NCBI GenBank assembly: GCA_047632755.1 | Contig: JBLIDT010000007.1 | Coordinates: forward strand, 1-64,000 | Direction of reading: 5' to 3' | DNA length: 64,000 nt | Source of the DNA: JAKVAV01 sp047632755 | GTDB lineage: Bacteria > Bacteroidota > Bacteroidia > Flavobacteriales_D > Cryomorphaceae | In this document: in pieces, positions 51,199 through 59,523 of the stretch | Position numbering within the stretch: the first letter of the stretch is position 1 | How the letters are laid out: each line of letters opens with the position of its first letter | Position numbers and translations under genes: made by a program | Notes under the pieces: model-generated | Databases searched by the model: none | Told to the model about the DNA's origin: nothing | The model's input: the letters and a program-made list of their open reading frames with translations, nothing else

Positions 51199-52548
51199 TT
51201 AATACTTCAACCATTTTGCCAATTCCTTATAGGTTACTTTTTTGCCGTACATCAAGATACCCACGCGGTAAATCTTTCCAGCAAGCCACACGCAGAATAC
51301 GAATCCTATAATGAGCAATGCCATCGAGAGAAACAGTTCCCAAATGGAACCGCTGTCAAAGCCCATGGCTCCTCGCACCATCATCACGATAGGTGAGGTA
51401 AGGGGAAATTGTGAAAACCAAAATACCATTGACCCCTCTGGGTTGGTGAGTGCGAATTCTGAGACAATAAACCCGAAAACCAGCGGGATGGTAATCGGCA
51501 TCATAAATTGTTGCGTGTCCGTTTCGTTATCAACCGCTGCTCCTACTGCCGCAAACAATGAAGCATAGAGCAAGTATCCTCCCAAGAAATAGAAAAGGAA
51601 CATCCCGATCATTAATGGCCAGTTAATTCGAAAGAGGATTAGTTCTGCCATTTCGCCAATAGCAGCTTGGTCCATGGCATCTTTTGAAACTTCATTTGCT
51701 ACTTGCTCGGTCGCTTGAATTCGATCGGCCATTGTTGCCGCATTAGACAGCTCGGGGGCAAATATTGAAGTAGCCACCGAAAAAAGAACTCCAGTAAGGA
51801 TAACCCACAGTAAAAACTGCGTGAGGCCAACCAAAGCGACTCCTACAATTTTCCCCATCATCAATTGGAAAGGTTTTACGGACGAAATGATCACCTCGAC
51901 TATTCTGTTGCTCTTTTCTTCCATAACCCCGCGCATGACTTGCACACCGTAAAGAAAAATGAAAAAGTAAATCAAAACGGCAAAGCCAAATCCGATAAAG
52001 GCCTGCTCTTGCTTAAAGGATGTAGAACCATCCTCAGCATCGACAGTGATTATATTTAAGTCCGTATTGATTTGGTCAAATTTCTCTTTTGGAATCGATT
52101 CTGCTATTAATTTATTGTCCTCGATTATTCTCTCCACTTGCGACTTGATGTAGCTTCGAGCTTTCATACTCGGTAGTTTCCGAAAGACCATTTCCGCTTC
52201 GGGAAAGGTCATGATGTCCTCGCGTAAAACGAGCATCAGAGTGTACTCGGTCGAGTCAAATTCAGCATTGGTCAACCCATCAGTGGTGTAGTCAAATCGA
52301 ACTTGAGAAGTTTCCTTCAGCTCGTCCACAAACATAGGCTTGGGGCTGTAGGTGCTATCCAAGGCTATCTCTGGAGTAAGATCAACCACCAAGACATTGT
52401 AAATGCTGGAATCACTCATTCCTAAGAACACTCCCAAACTGAGAAGTCCACCGATTAAGATGGGACCGAGGAAAGTCATAATGATAAATGACTTTTTGCG
52501 CACGCGACTTACATATTCACGTTCAATGATCAGGCTAATCTTACTCAT
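51199..52548 (-). CDS. ABC-2 type transporter permease (NatB-like)
   Basis: The 449-residue membrane protein has one N-terminal helix (about 20-44), a large outer loop of about 150 residues, and five or so C-terminal helices, the NatB/ABC-2 layout. The segment GVMEEKSNRIVEVIISSVKP is the usual cytoplasmic coupling signature. It pairs with the ATPase gene that overlaps it by 8 nt. NatAB transporters export sodium or small molecules; substrate unknown. A strong Shine-Dalgarno-like AAAGGAG precedes the ATG inside the ATPase gene, unusual in this lineage. Confidence 0.88.
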   Translation of the reverse strand: MSKISLIIEREYVSRVRKKSFIIMTFLGPILIGGLLSLGVFLGMSDSSIYNVLVVDLTPEIALDSTYSPKPMFVDELKETSQVRFDYTTDGLTNAEFDSTEYTLMLVLREDIMTFPEAEMVFRKLPSMKARSYIKSQVERIIEDNKLIAESIPKEKFDQINTDLNIITVDAEDGSTSFKQEQAFIGFGFAVLIYFFIFLYGVQVMRGVMEEKSNRIVEVIISSVKPFQLMMGKIVGVALVGLTQFLLWVILTGVLFSVATSIFAPELSNAATMADRIQATEQVANEVSKDAMDQAAIGEMAELILFRINWPLMIGMFLFYFLGGYLLYASLFAAVGAAVDNETDTQQFMMPITIPLVFGFIVSEFALTNPEGSMVFWFSQFPLTSPIVMMVRGAMGFDSGSIWELFLSMALLIIGFVFCVWLAGKIYRVGILMYGKKVTYKELAKWLKY

Positions 52549-53473
52549 CACTTTCTCCTTTTTGTTGAACTATTTTGATGAAGATGTCATTCATGCTTGG
52601 AATGACTTCATTTAGCGAATGGACTTGAGCAATAGGAATAACCGTTTTTAATAGATCATTCACCGTCGCACCCTCCGTAAGTTTGATGCGCGCACTACAG
52701 AGTTTATCTTCTGTCTCGTTGTGTTCGATTAGTTCAAAATTCGTCCAAAGTGCATTGGTAAAGCCGAGCATATTTCCAGAGAATACGAGGTCGTAAACTC
52801 CTTCTTTAAATTTATTTCGCACTTCCTTCACGCTACCCTCTAGAACCACTTTTGCATTGTTAATCAGTGCTATGTGGCTACATATTTCTTCGACTGAACC
52901 CATGTTGTGCGTAGAGAGCATTATCGTTGCCCCTTCATCTCGAAGTCTCAAAAGCTCTTGCTTGATCAAGTTTGCATTAATCGGGTCAAAACCACTGAAT
53001 GGTTCATCGAGAATGAGAAACTTTGGCTCGTGAAGCACAGTCGTAATGAACTGTACTTTTTGCGCCATTCCTTTCGAAAGCTCCTCCACTTTTTTATTCC
53101 ACCAATCCTGAATTCCGAAGCGTTCAAACCACTCTTTGAGCTTTTTATTGGCCTCGGCCTTGCTCATTCCTTTCAAGCGAGCGAGATATACCGCTTGCTC
53201 TCCCACCTTCATTTTCTTGTATAGTCCACGCTCTTCGGGTAGGTAGCCAATGTCTTGAACATGATCAGGTTTAAGGTCTTTCCCATTGAAAGATATTCTT
53301 CCTTCATCGGGTGCCGTAATTTGATTAATGATTCGGATTAGTGTGGTCTTACCAGCCCCGTTGGGGCCTAGTAAACCGAAGATGCTTCCCTTTGGAACAG
53401 AAATGCTTACATCAGAAAGCGCCACATGATTTGAGTACGTCTTTGTGATGTTTTGGGCTTCGAGTATCGCCAT
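52541..53473 (-). CDS. ABC transporter ATPase (NatA-like)
   Basis: The 310-residue protein has Walker A GPNGAGKT (36-43), signature LSKGMAQK, Walker B FLILDEPFSGFDP and H-loop STHNMGSVEE, all intact, with a C-terminal extension of about 90 residues. It powers the ABC-2 permease encoded immediately downstream. The two form an isolated two-gene operon. Confidence 0.92.
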   Translation of the reverse strand: MAILEAQNITKTYSNHVALSDVSISVPKGSIFGLLGPNGAGKTTLIRIINQITAPDEGRISFNGKDLKPDHVQDIGYLPEERGLYKKMKVGEQAVYLARLKGMSKAEANKKLKEWFERFGIQDWWNKKVEELSKGMAQKVQFITTVLHEPKFLILDEPFSGFDPINANLIKQELLRLRDEGATIMLSTHNMGSVEEICSHIALINNAKVVLEGSVKEVRNKFKEGVYDLVFSGNMLGFTNALWTNFELIEHNETEDKLCSARIKLTEGATVNDLLKTVIPIAQVHSLNEVIPSMNDIFIKIVQQKGESDE

Positions 53474-53509
53474 GTATATTTTTAATTATTACAGTCAAAT
53501 CTAAATGAA

Positions 53510-53540
53510 AAACCGCTTTACCTGAAAGGCAAAGCGGTTT
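53510..53540 (-). terminator. Rho-independent terminator of grpE-dnaJ
   Basis: AAACCGCTTT and AAAGCGGTTT (plus strand 53510-53519 and 53531-53540) form a perfect 10-bp stem. Read on the minus strand it follows the dnaJ stop by about 20 nt and is continued by a T-rich tail (TTTTTCATTT). It separates dnaJ from the ABC exporter genes. Confidence 0.8.
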
Positions 53541-53560
53541 AATTTTCAAAGAGATTCTCT

Positions 53561-54697
53561 TTATTCGAACATGTCTTTAACCTTTTGGAAAAAGTTCTTT
53601 TCATCGTGGTTTGCAGTGGGCTGAAAATTCTCACTGTCCTTAAGTTTCTCCAGTATTTTCTTTTCGTCTTTGCTGAGTTCTTGAGGAGTCCAAACGTTGA
53701 TATTTACCAGCATATCGCCCTTGCCATAGCTCTGAACACTTGGCAGTCCTTTGCCTTTGAGCCGAACGAGCTTACCGCTCTGGGTGCCTGCCGAAATGTT
53801 GATCTTGGCTTTGCCTTCTACCAAGGGCACTTCTGCAATCCCACCAATAACAGCATCTATAAAGCTCACATAGAGATCGTAGTGCAAATTCTTTCCGTTG
53901 CGTTTTATTGTGTCGTGTTCTAGCTCTTCGATTACTACGAGCAAATCACCAGGTACACCGCCCATTGGAGCAGCATTTCCTTTTCCACTCACATTGAGTT
54001 GCATTCCTTCTTCTACACCTGCGGGAATGTCGATGCTGATCACTTCTTCCTTTCTAACAAGGCCGTTTTCGTCAGATCCTGGTGGGCGTTTGTCCACCAT
54101 TTCTCCGCTACCTTGACAAGTAGGGCATACAGATGCGGTTTGCATCTGACCCAAAATCGTGTTGGTCACGCGATTCACTTGGCCTGCTCCTCTGCAGGTG
54201 GTGCAGGTTTTAAAAGTCGTTCCTTCAGCCGCAACGAGCTTGTTGACTTTGATCTTTTTAATAGAACCGTTCAAGACCTCGGCTAAGTCGAGTTTTACTT
54301 TAATTCGAAGGTTGGTACCTTTTCTACGTCGGCGAGCTCCTCCGCCACCAAATCCGTTGCTAAATCCTCCGCCTCCACCGAATGCGCCTCCGAAGATGTC
54401 GCCAAACTGAGAGAAGATATCGTCCATACTCATTCCACCACCGAATCCTCCTGCGCCTCCGCCAGCAGCTCCGCCTACGCCTTGATGGCCGAATCTGTCG
54501 TATCGTTGTTTCTTTTCGGGATTGTTGAGAACCTCGTAAGCTTCGGCAGCCTCCTTAAATTTTACCTCGGCATCCGCATTGTCAGGATTGCGATCGGGGT
54601 GGTATTTTAAGGCCAATTTGCGGTAAGCCTTTTTCAATTCGCCTTGCGAAGCATCTTTGGAAATGCCCAATACTTCGTAGTAATCTCTCTTCGCCAT
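53561..54697 (-). CDS. dnaJ: Chaperone DnaJ with only two of four zinc-finger motifs
   Basis: DnaJ delivers unfolded clients to DnaK and stimulates its ATPase. The 378-residue protein has the J domain (1-70, HPD at 33-35), a long Gly/Phe region (about 73-120) and C-terminal client domains. Normal DnaJ has four CxxCxGxG motifs that bind two zincs. Here only the middle two remain: CTTCRGAG (165-172) and CPTCQGSG (191-198). The first motif position reads KLVAAEGTTFK and the fourth reads PPGSDENG, so zinc site I (motifs 1+4) is gone and site II (2+3) is kept. It follows grpE by 20 nt. Confidence 0.95.
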   Translation of the reverse strand: MAKRDYYEVLGISKDASQGELKKAYRKLALKYHPDRNPDNADAEVKFKEAAEAYEVLNNPEKKQRYDRFGHQGVGGAAGGGAGGFGGGMSMDDIFSQFGDIFGGAFGGGGGFSNGFGGGGARRRRKGTNLRIKVKLDLAEVLNGSIKKIKVNKLVAAEGTTFKTCTTCRGAGQVNRVTNTILGQMQTASVCPTCQGSGEMVDKRPPGSDENGLVRKEEVISIDIPAGVEEGMQLNVSGKGNAAPMGGVPGDLLVVIEELEHDTIKRNGKNLHYDLYVSFIDAVIGGIAEVPLVEGKAKINISAGTQSGKLVRLKGKGLPSVQSYGKGDMLVNINVWTPQELSKDEKKILEKLKDSENFQPTANHDEKNFFQKVKDMFE

Positions 54698-54717
54698 CTT
54701 CTGCGTGGTTCTATTCG

Positions 54718-55314
54718 TTATTGTCCTACTACAACTTTAGCGTAGCGGAGAATTTTGTCGTTAAAAAAGTATCCCTTTTCGGCCACGTCAATCACCTTTC
54801 CTTTCATGTCTTCAGAAGGCGCGGGGATGTTTGTAATGGCTTCGTGGTATTCTGTATCAAAGGGTTGATTAATCGAATCCATCGGCTTCAAACCTTTATT
54901 TTGAAGAAGGTTTAAAAGCTTGTGGTGAATGAGTTTGAATCCCTCTTTGAGTGCTTCGGGATCAGTGTTGTTTTCATTTAGTTCTATGGCGCGGTCGAAG
55001 TCATCTACCACGGGCAGAATTTTTTCTACAAAGTCAGAACCCGCATTTTTCATCAAGTCGAGTTTTTCCTTGGCGGTTCTTCGTCTAAAGTTTTCGAATT
55101 CAGAATAAAGTCTCAGGTACTTATCATTTACCGTGTCATGCTTTTTCTGCAATTCCGTCATAGCTGCTTCATGCTCGTTTTGCTCGCTCTTTTCAGAATT
55201 CTCTGGACTCTCTTCCGCTGAATTCGCTTTCGTGTTCTCTTCAGAGGCTTGCTCTTCCCGTGAAGCTTGAGTTTCTTCTATATCTGGATTCTCTACTTTT
55301 TCTTTTTCTGGCAT
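54718..55314 (-). CDS. grpE: Nucleotide exchange factor GrpE
   Basis: GrpE releases ADP from DnaK. The 198-residue protein has an acidic, disordered N-terminal third rich in Glu, Ser and Asn (1-50), a long coiled-coil helix (QKKHDTVNDKYLRLYSEFENFRRR), and a C-terminal beta domain with KGLKPMDSINQPFDTEYHEAI and KVIDVAEKGYFFNDKILRYAKVVV. It sits upstream of dnaJ in one unit; dnaK is not in the window. Confidence 0.95.
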   Translation of the reverse strand: MPEKEKVENPDIEETQASREEQASEENTKANSAEESPENSEKSEQNEHEAAMTELQKKHDTVNDKYLRLYSEFENFRRRTAKEKLDLMKNAGSDFVEKILPVVDDFDRAIELNENNTDPEALKEGFKLIHHKLLNLLQNKGLKPMDSINQPFDTEYHEAITNIPAPSEDMKGKVIDVAEKGYFFNDKILRYAKVVVGQ

Positions 55315-55387
55315 GGGGAATCAATTTTTCATATCTGCCTAGACAAATAGCAGACCACGGCTGAGAAAGTGACAAATTGGCGGGAGC

Positions 55388-56362
55388 TTAATTCTGTAAA
55401 ATTTGATCCGCCTCCATCTCTCCAATTTTTAATCCCTTGGCTTTTTCTATTCCCGCGTTTATTTCAAAGCCTAAGATCAGCACAATTGTATTTAGGTATA
55501 GCCAAAGCATGACTACCAATACAGTTCCAACAGAGCCATAAAGTTTGTTGTAATTCCCGAAATTGCCCACGTACCAAGCAAAGAGAGATGAGACAATGAT
55601 TAGGCCCAGAGTGGCAAAAGATGCTCCCGCATTTATGGCTCTCCATTTTCCGCTATGTCCAGCTCGATAGAGCACCGAAATAGCTATTTCAAAAAGGATT
55701 ATTACCAAAATCCACTTGGCCACCTCAAGGAAGAATACCACTACATTACTGCCAATGATATCTAGGTCTTGAAGGTATTCGAACACAGGGCCACTTATCG
55801 TAATGAGAACAACTCCGAGAATGATAGTGAGGCTGAATACTAACAAAAGGCCAAAAGAACGAATGTATTGCAGAACCATTCCTTGTTTTTTATCCAGATT
55901 ATAGCTGTGACTAAACCCGTCCAGCAATGCTTGAACCGCATTGGATGAAAAGAATAGAGTCAGTAGAAAAGAGAGACTGATGAGTGTTTCCTGTTTCTTG
56001 TTAATTAAATCATCCAAGGTGCTTTCGACCAAACTGAACGTATCGCCGGGCATCGCGCGATCGAGATAGGACATAAGGCTTTCCTGAAAATTATCAATCG
56101 GGACAAAAGGAATGACCGAAAGAAATACAATGAGCAAGGGGGGAATAGCCAATATAAACCGAAAACATACAGCCGAAGCTCTAGTCGTTATCCTCCCTTC
56201 ATAGAGGCCAATTAGGAAAAACTGCAAAACTTGAAAAAGACTGAGTCCTTCGAATCCAGGAAGCTTAATTCGCTTAAGCGTATTTATAGTTTTTCGAACT
56301 AGACCCGATTCAAGTATGCGTTTCTTCTGCTCTTCAAACCATTCAGAAAGTGGAGTACCCAT
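55388..56362 (-). CDS. YihY/BrkB-family inner-membrane protein
   Basis: The 324-residue protein has six hydrophobic helices and the family motifs YEGRITTRASAVCFRFILAIPPLLI (early), FSSNAVQALLDGFSHSYN and GSVGTVLVVMLWLYLNTIVLILGFEINAG near the end. The family was once called RNase BN, but that activity belongs to another gene; the real function is not established. It lies next to nadC, as I recall in many Bacteroidota. Confidence 0.88.
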   Translation of the reverse strand: MGTPLSEWFEEQKKRILESGLVRKTINTLKRIKLPGFEGLSLFQVLQFFLIGLYEGRITTRASAVCFRFILAIPPLLIVFLSVIPFVPIDNFQESLMSYLDRAMPGDTFSLVESTLDDLINKKQETLISLSFLLTLFFSSNAVQALLDGFSHSYNLDKKQGMVLQYIRSFGLLLVFSLTIILGVVLITISGPVFEYLQDLDIIGSNVVVFFLEVAKWILVIILFEIAISVLYRAGHSGKWRAINAGASFATLGLIIVSSLFAWYVGNFGNYNKLYGSVGTVLVVMLWLYLNTIVLILGFEINAGIEKAKGLKIGEMEADQILQN

Positions 56363-56401
56363 GGGGTGCGAAGATAAAAAAGTGGAGCTAAAAGATGACT
56401 A

Positions 56402-57235
56402 TTAATATGCCTTTAGGCTTATGTCCAAACTACTAACGCTGTGGGTGAGGGCTCCCATTGATACGAAATCCACTCCACATTCAGCGTATTGACGTACGTT
56501 GTCTATTGTGATTCCGCCGCTGGCTTCAGTTTCTATGCTACCAGAAATTTTAGCAACAGCTGTCCTCATATCTTCAAAACTGAAATTGTCCAACATGATG
56601 CGATCGATCAATCCTACCCTGAGAATTTCATCAACCTCTTCTAAATTACGTGCTTCAATTTCCAATTTAATGCCGAGCCCTTGATTCTTTCGGTATTCGT
56701 CGGCCATGGTAATGGCCTCTTCGATGCCACCAGCATAATCGATGTGATTGTCCTTGATCATCATCATGTCATAAAGCCCGAATCGATGGTTTTCGCCACC
56801 CCCAATTTGCACTGCGAGTTTTTCTAAAAATCGAATCCCAGGAGTCGTTTTTCGCGTGTCGATAATTTTGGTGTTCAGGCCTACGACTTGATCTACTACT
56901 TTTCGCGTTAGCGTGGCAATACCACACATACGCTGCACGCAATTCAATGCCAATCTCTCGGCCATGAGAATACTTCTGGCTTTTCCGCTCACAGTCATCA
57001 CGACCGTTCCTGTTTCTACCATTGTGCCATCGCTTATCAACGATTTCACCTGAAGGTTGGAGTCGATAAAGTAAAAAATTTGTTCTGCTATACCTGTGCC
57101 AGCAAGAACTCCTTTTTCCTTCACAATCATTTTTGCTCTACCTACAGCTCCTTCGGGGATGCAAGCCAAGCTAGTGTGATCTCCTTCTCCAATGTCTTCT
57201 TGTACCGCATTGCGGATAAACTCATCAATGGTCAT
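56402..57235 (-). CDS. nadC: Nicotinate-nucleotide pyrophosphorylase (quinolinate phosphoribosyltransferase)
   Basis: NadC converts quinolinate and PRPP to nicotinate mononucleotide, the entry to NAD from the de novo route. The 277-residue enzyme has EDIGEGDHTS (14-23), IIDTRKTTPGIR with the substrate-binding Arg/Lys, GGGENHRFGLYDMMMIKDNH, IEIEARNLEEVDE-like and EASGGITIDN. All active-site segments are present. nadA and nadB are not in the window. Confidence 0.96.
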   Translation of the reverse strand: MTIDEFIRNAVQEDIGEGDHTSLACIPEGAVGRAKMIVKEKGVLAGTGIAEQIFYFIDSNLQVKSLISDGTMVETGTVVMTVSGKARSILMAERLALNCVQRMCGIATLTRKVVDQVVGLNTKIIDTRKTTPGIRFLEKLAVQIGGGENHRFGLYDMMMIKDNHIDYAGGIEEAITMADEYRKNQGLGIKLEIEARNLEEVDEILRVGLIDRIMLDNFSFEDMRTAVAKISGSIETEASGGITIDNVRQYAECGVDFVSMGALTHSVSSLDISLKAY

Positions 57236-57304
57236 AAAAATAGGCCAATTCGTTGCAACAAAGGTGTGAATATTTTGCCGATTAGATGACGAACGTAACC
57301 ATTG

Positions 57305-57349
57305 TTTGGCCGTGCAATCGTTCGTTTCAATTAACTTTGCGCCAAAGTT
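57305..57349 (+). promoter_or_regulatory. Promoter of the L-2-hydroxyglutarate oxidase gene with an overlapping dyad
   Basis: TTTG (57305-57308), 23 nt, TAACTTTG (57332-57339). AACTTTG (57333-57339), CGC, CAAAGTT (57343-57349) is an exact 7-bp dyad across the -7 box and the predicted start of transcription. A dimeric repressor bound here would block RNA polymerase. The ATG is at 57357. Confidence 0.5.
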
Positions 57350-57356
57350 TTCAAAG

Positions 57357-58586
57357 ATGACGAAAGATCAGGTTTTTGATGTAGCAATAATAGGTGGAGG
57401 AATTGTAGGGGCGGCAACTTTTTACAAAATGCAGCTTCGGTATCCCGAGCTTAAGATCGTATTGATAGAGAAGGAAAAGGGGCTGGCTGATCACCAGACA
57501 GGAAACAACTCAGGAGTAATTCATTCGGGGCTTTACTATACGCCAGGGAGTCTTAAAGCTGAGAATTGTGTCAAAGGTCGAAAAGAATTGGTGGCTTTCT
57601 CAAAGGAGCACAATATCCCTCACGATGTTTGTGGAAAGGTAGTGGTGGCAGTTGATGAGAGCGAACTTCCCATGCTCGATAAGATATTTGAAATTGGCAA
57701 GCAGAATGGAATTGAAGGGATCGAAAAAATAACCGCTGAGCAGATCAAAGAACACGAGCCTTTTTGTGTAGGAATCGCGGGAATTTGGGTTCCTGTGACA
57801 GGAATTATCGACTACCGGGCCGCTACCGAAAAAATGGTAGAGTTGGCTTTGGCCAAGAATCAAAACTCCAAACTCGTTTTGGGTGAGGAAGTGACGGGAA
57901 TAAATAAAATGGGTGAACACGAAGAGGTAGTCACTTCTAAATCGACCTATAAGTCGAAATACTTGGTTTTTTGTGGAGGCTTACAGGCAGATCGTTTGGC
58001 TAAAAAAGACCAAATTAATCTTAAGGAAAAAGTGGTTGGTTTTCGAGGCGATTACTATGAATTGACCGATCAAGGAAAGCACAAGATCAAGAATTTGATT
58101 TACCCTGTGCCCAATCCTGAATTTCCATTTTTGGGAGTACACTTCACCCGCATGACCAATGGAGAAGTCGAATGTGGGCCAAACGCCGTTTTCACGTTTA
58201 AGCGCGAGGGCTATGGTAAAACGGACTTTAGTTTACGCGATTCTTTCGATGCTTTGACATATAGTGGAACTTGGAAGCTCTTTTTCAAAAACATGAAATT
58301 TGGAATCGACGAGTACCGCCGTGCTTTTTCAAAAAAGCTTTTTCTCAATACGCTTCAACGATTGGTTCCTTCTTTAACCATGGATGATCTGAAGCCAGGA
58401 CGTTCTGGAGTTCGTGCTCTTTTACTAGGAACGGATGGTGATACTCGGGATGACTTTCGGATAGAGTATGGCAAAAACAGTATTCACGTGCTCAATGCCC
58501 CTTCACCTGCCGCAACAGCCGCGCTTGCAATAGGTGGCCAGATATGCGGTATGGCTGAGGAGAAGTTTGATTTAAAGTCTGATTGA
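57357..58586 (+). CDS. lhgO: L-2-hydroxyglutarate oxidase
   Basis: LhgO is an FAD enzyme that oxidises L-2-hydroxyglutarate to 2-oxoglutarate and passes electrons to the membrane quinone pool. The 409-residue protein starts at MTKDQVFDVAIIGGGIVGAA, with the dinucleotide-binding GGGIVG (13-18), NNSGVIHSGLYYTPGSLKAENC (a family hallmark), FRGDYYEL and GRSGVRALL. The promoter at 57305-57339 supports this start over an upstream in-frame ATG at 57306. Monocistronic. Confidence 0.92.
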   Translation: MTKDQVFDVAIIGGGIVGAATFYKMQLRYPELKIVLIEKEKGLADHQTGNNSGVIHSGLYYTPGSLKAENCVKGRKELVAFSKEHNIPHDVCGKVVVAVDESELPMLDKIFEIGKQNGIEGIEKITAEQIKEHEPFCVGIAGIWVPVTGIIDYRAATEKMVELALAKNQNSKLVLGEEVTGINKMGEHEEVVTSKSTYKSKYLVFCGGLQADRLAKKDQINLKEKVVGFRGDYYELTDQGKHKIKNLIYPVPNPEFPFLGVHFTRMTNGEVECGPNAVFTFKREGYGKTDFSLRDSFDALTYSGTWKLFFKNMKFGIDEYRRAFSKKLFLNTLQRLVPSLTMDDLKPGRSGVRALLLGTDGDTRDDFRIEYGKNSIHVLNAPSPAATAALAIGGQICGMAEEKFDLKSD

Positions 58587-58620
58587 ATTAGCTCTGAGTA
58601 ATTCTATTTGAGGCGGTTTT

Positions 58621-58744
58621 TGCACAGAGATGGCCGAGATTTTTTGACTTGGAAAGATTATTAGGATGATGTCTCATTAACCGCAACTGAGATTCTATGT
58701 GACCTCAAAATCTTAAGCTTTGCGCTTCCTGTTTTCTCTGTGCA
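58621..58744. repeat. Large imperfect inverted repeat between convergent genes
   Basis: TGCACAGAGA (58621-58630) and TCTCTGTGCA (58735-58744) are exact reverse complements 104 nt apart; further in, GAGATTTTTTGA and CTCAAAATCTTAAG are also partly complementary. The right part with CTCTGTGCACTCCGCGAGAAA recalls the CTCTGTG/CTCTGCG repeat seen between genes in many Bacteroidota. It may be a remnant of a small non-autonomous repeat. Confidence 0.45.
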
Positions 58745-58798
58745 CTCCGCGAGAAATTGCTCAAGAATGTTTGGTGCATTGCAGGGAGTTGAAGAAAA

Positions 58799-59347
58799 TC
58801 AGCCTGCTTGAACCACCTTGTACTTCAAAAGGAGAGTGTCCCAATTCCAAAGGAAATTCTCCATGGCTTCTTTGAGCCGCTGAATTAAAATCGGGTTAGG
58901 TGAATCCAGTGATTTGAAATATTTTTCTTGGTACTGATTTAATTCATAACGGCAGAAGACGGTTCGAGCCATAGCGTTGGTAACGCTTTTACTTGGATGA
59001 TTTTTGCGCATCATCAGCTTCCGAGTTTCACTAACCATCTGGGCCAGTTTCATTTTATCTGTTTCGTATAGGGCTGCGAATTTTTCTAAAATGTACTGAG
59101 TGATTCTTCGGTCTTGTCCTGCTTCGAAATAAAGAGGAATCACTTGTAAATTACCCGCCAAGACAAGAATAGTGAATGCTCCGCTATCTTCCAGGGCTAT
59201 ATTTGGAGGAGTTAGAAACTCCGGTGAATCATTGATTAATCCTACTACATCTTCAAAACCCTCGTCGATCAGCAGTTGCACACCGTTAACGAATATGTTT
59301 GCTACTGTCTCTTCTGTGAGCTTTTTCTTCCCGAACAAGGTTATCAT
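58799..59347 (-). CDS. Hypothetical protein
   Basis: I do not recognise this 182-residue protein. It starts MITLFGKKKLTEETVANIFVNGVQ, has no signal peptide, and seems mostly alpha-helical with alternating hydrophobic and charged residues; the middle region reads EDSGAFTILVLAGNLQVIPLYFEAGQD and the C-terminal half QYQEKYFKSLDS ... AMENFLWNWDTLLLKYKVVQ. The composition and codon use look like its neighbours, so it is probably a real cytosolic gene of this lineage. It is flanked by intergenic gaps on both sides and seems monocistronic. Confidence 0.7.
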   Translation of the reverse strand: MITLFGKKKLTEETVANIFVNGVQLLIDEGFEDVVGLINDSPEFLTPPNIALEDSGAFTILVLAGNLQVIPLYFEAGQDRRITQYILEKFAALYETDKMKLAQMVSETRKLMMRKNHPSKSVTNAMARTVFCRYELNQYQEKYFKSLDSPNPILIQRLKEAMENFLWNWDTLLLKYKVVQAG

Positions 59348-59506
59348 AAAACTAAAACGGTTTTGTGTTTGAACCTACAAACTAACAAAACTAAAGGCTA
59401 AAACGGGTAGTTGCGAGGGGGTAGTCATTTCTATTATCAACAAAGTTTTCAACCTGAACCCCCGATGGATTGCGACTTTGGTCACACGTAATCCTATTAT
59501 CCTCTC

Positions 59507-59514
59507 TATCTTTG
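59507..59514 (+). promoter_or_regulatory. -7 box of the DUF983 gene, 9 nt from the start
   Basis: TATCTTTG is a full consensus match ending 9 nt before the ATG at 59524. A TTTG at 59477-59480 lies 26 nt upstream, slightly further than in the other promoters. Confidence 0.45.
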
Positions 59515-59523
59515 TGTTCTGTT

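Noticed and set aside
52548..52562. Strong Shine-Dalgarno-like GGAG before the ABC permease as a sign of foreign origin
   Set aside because: It lies inside the ATPase coding sequence, where Lys-Gly-Glu codons explain it.
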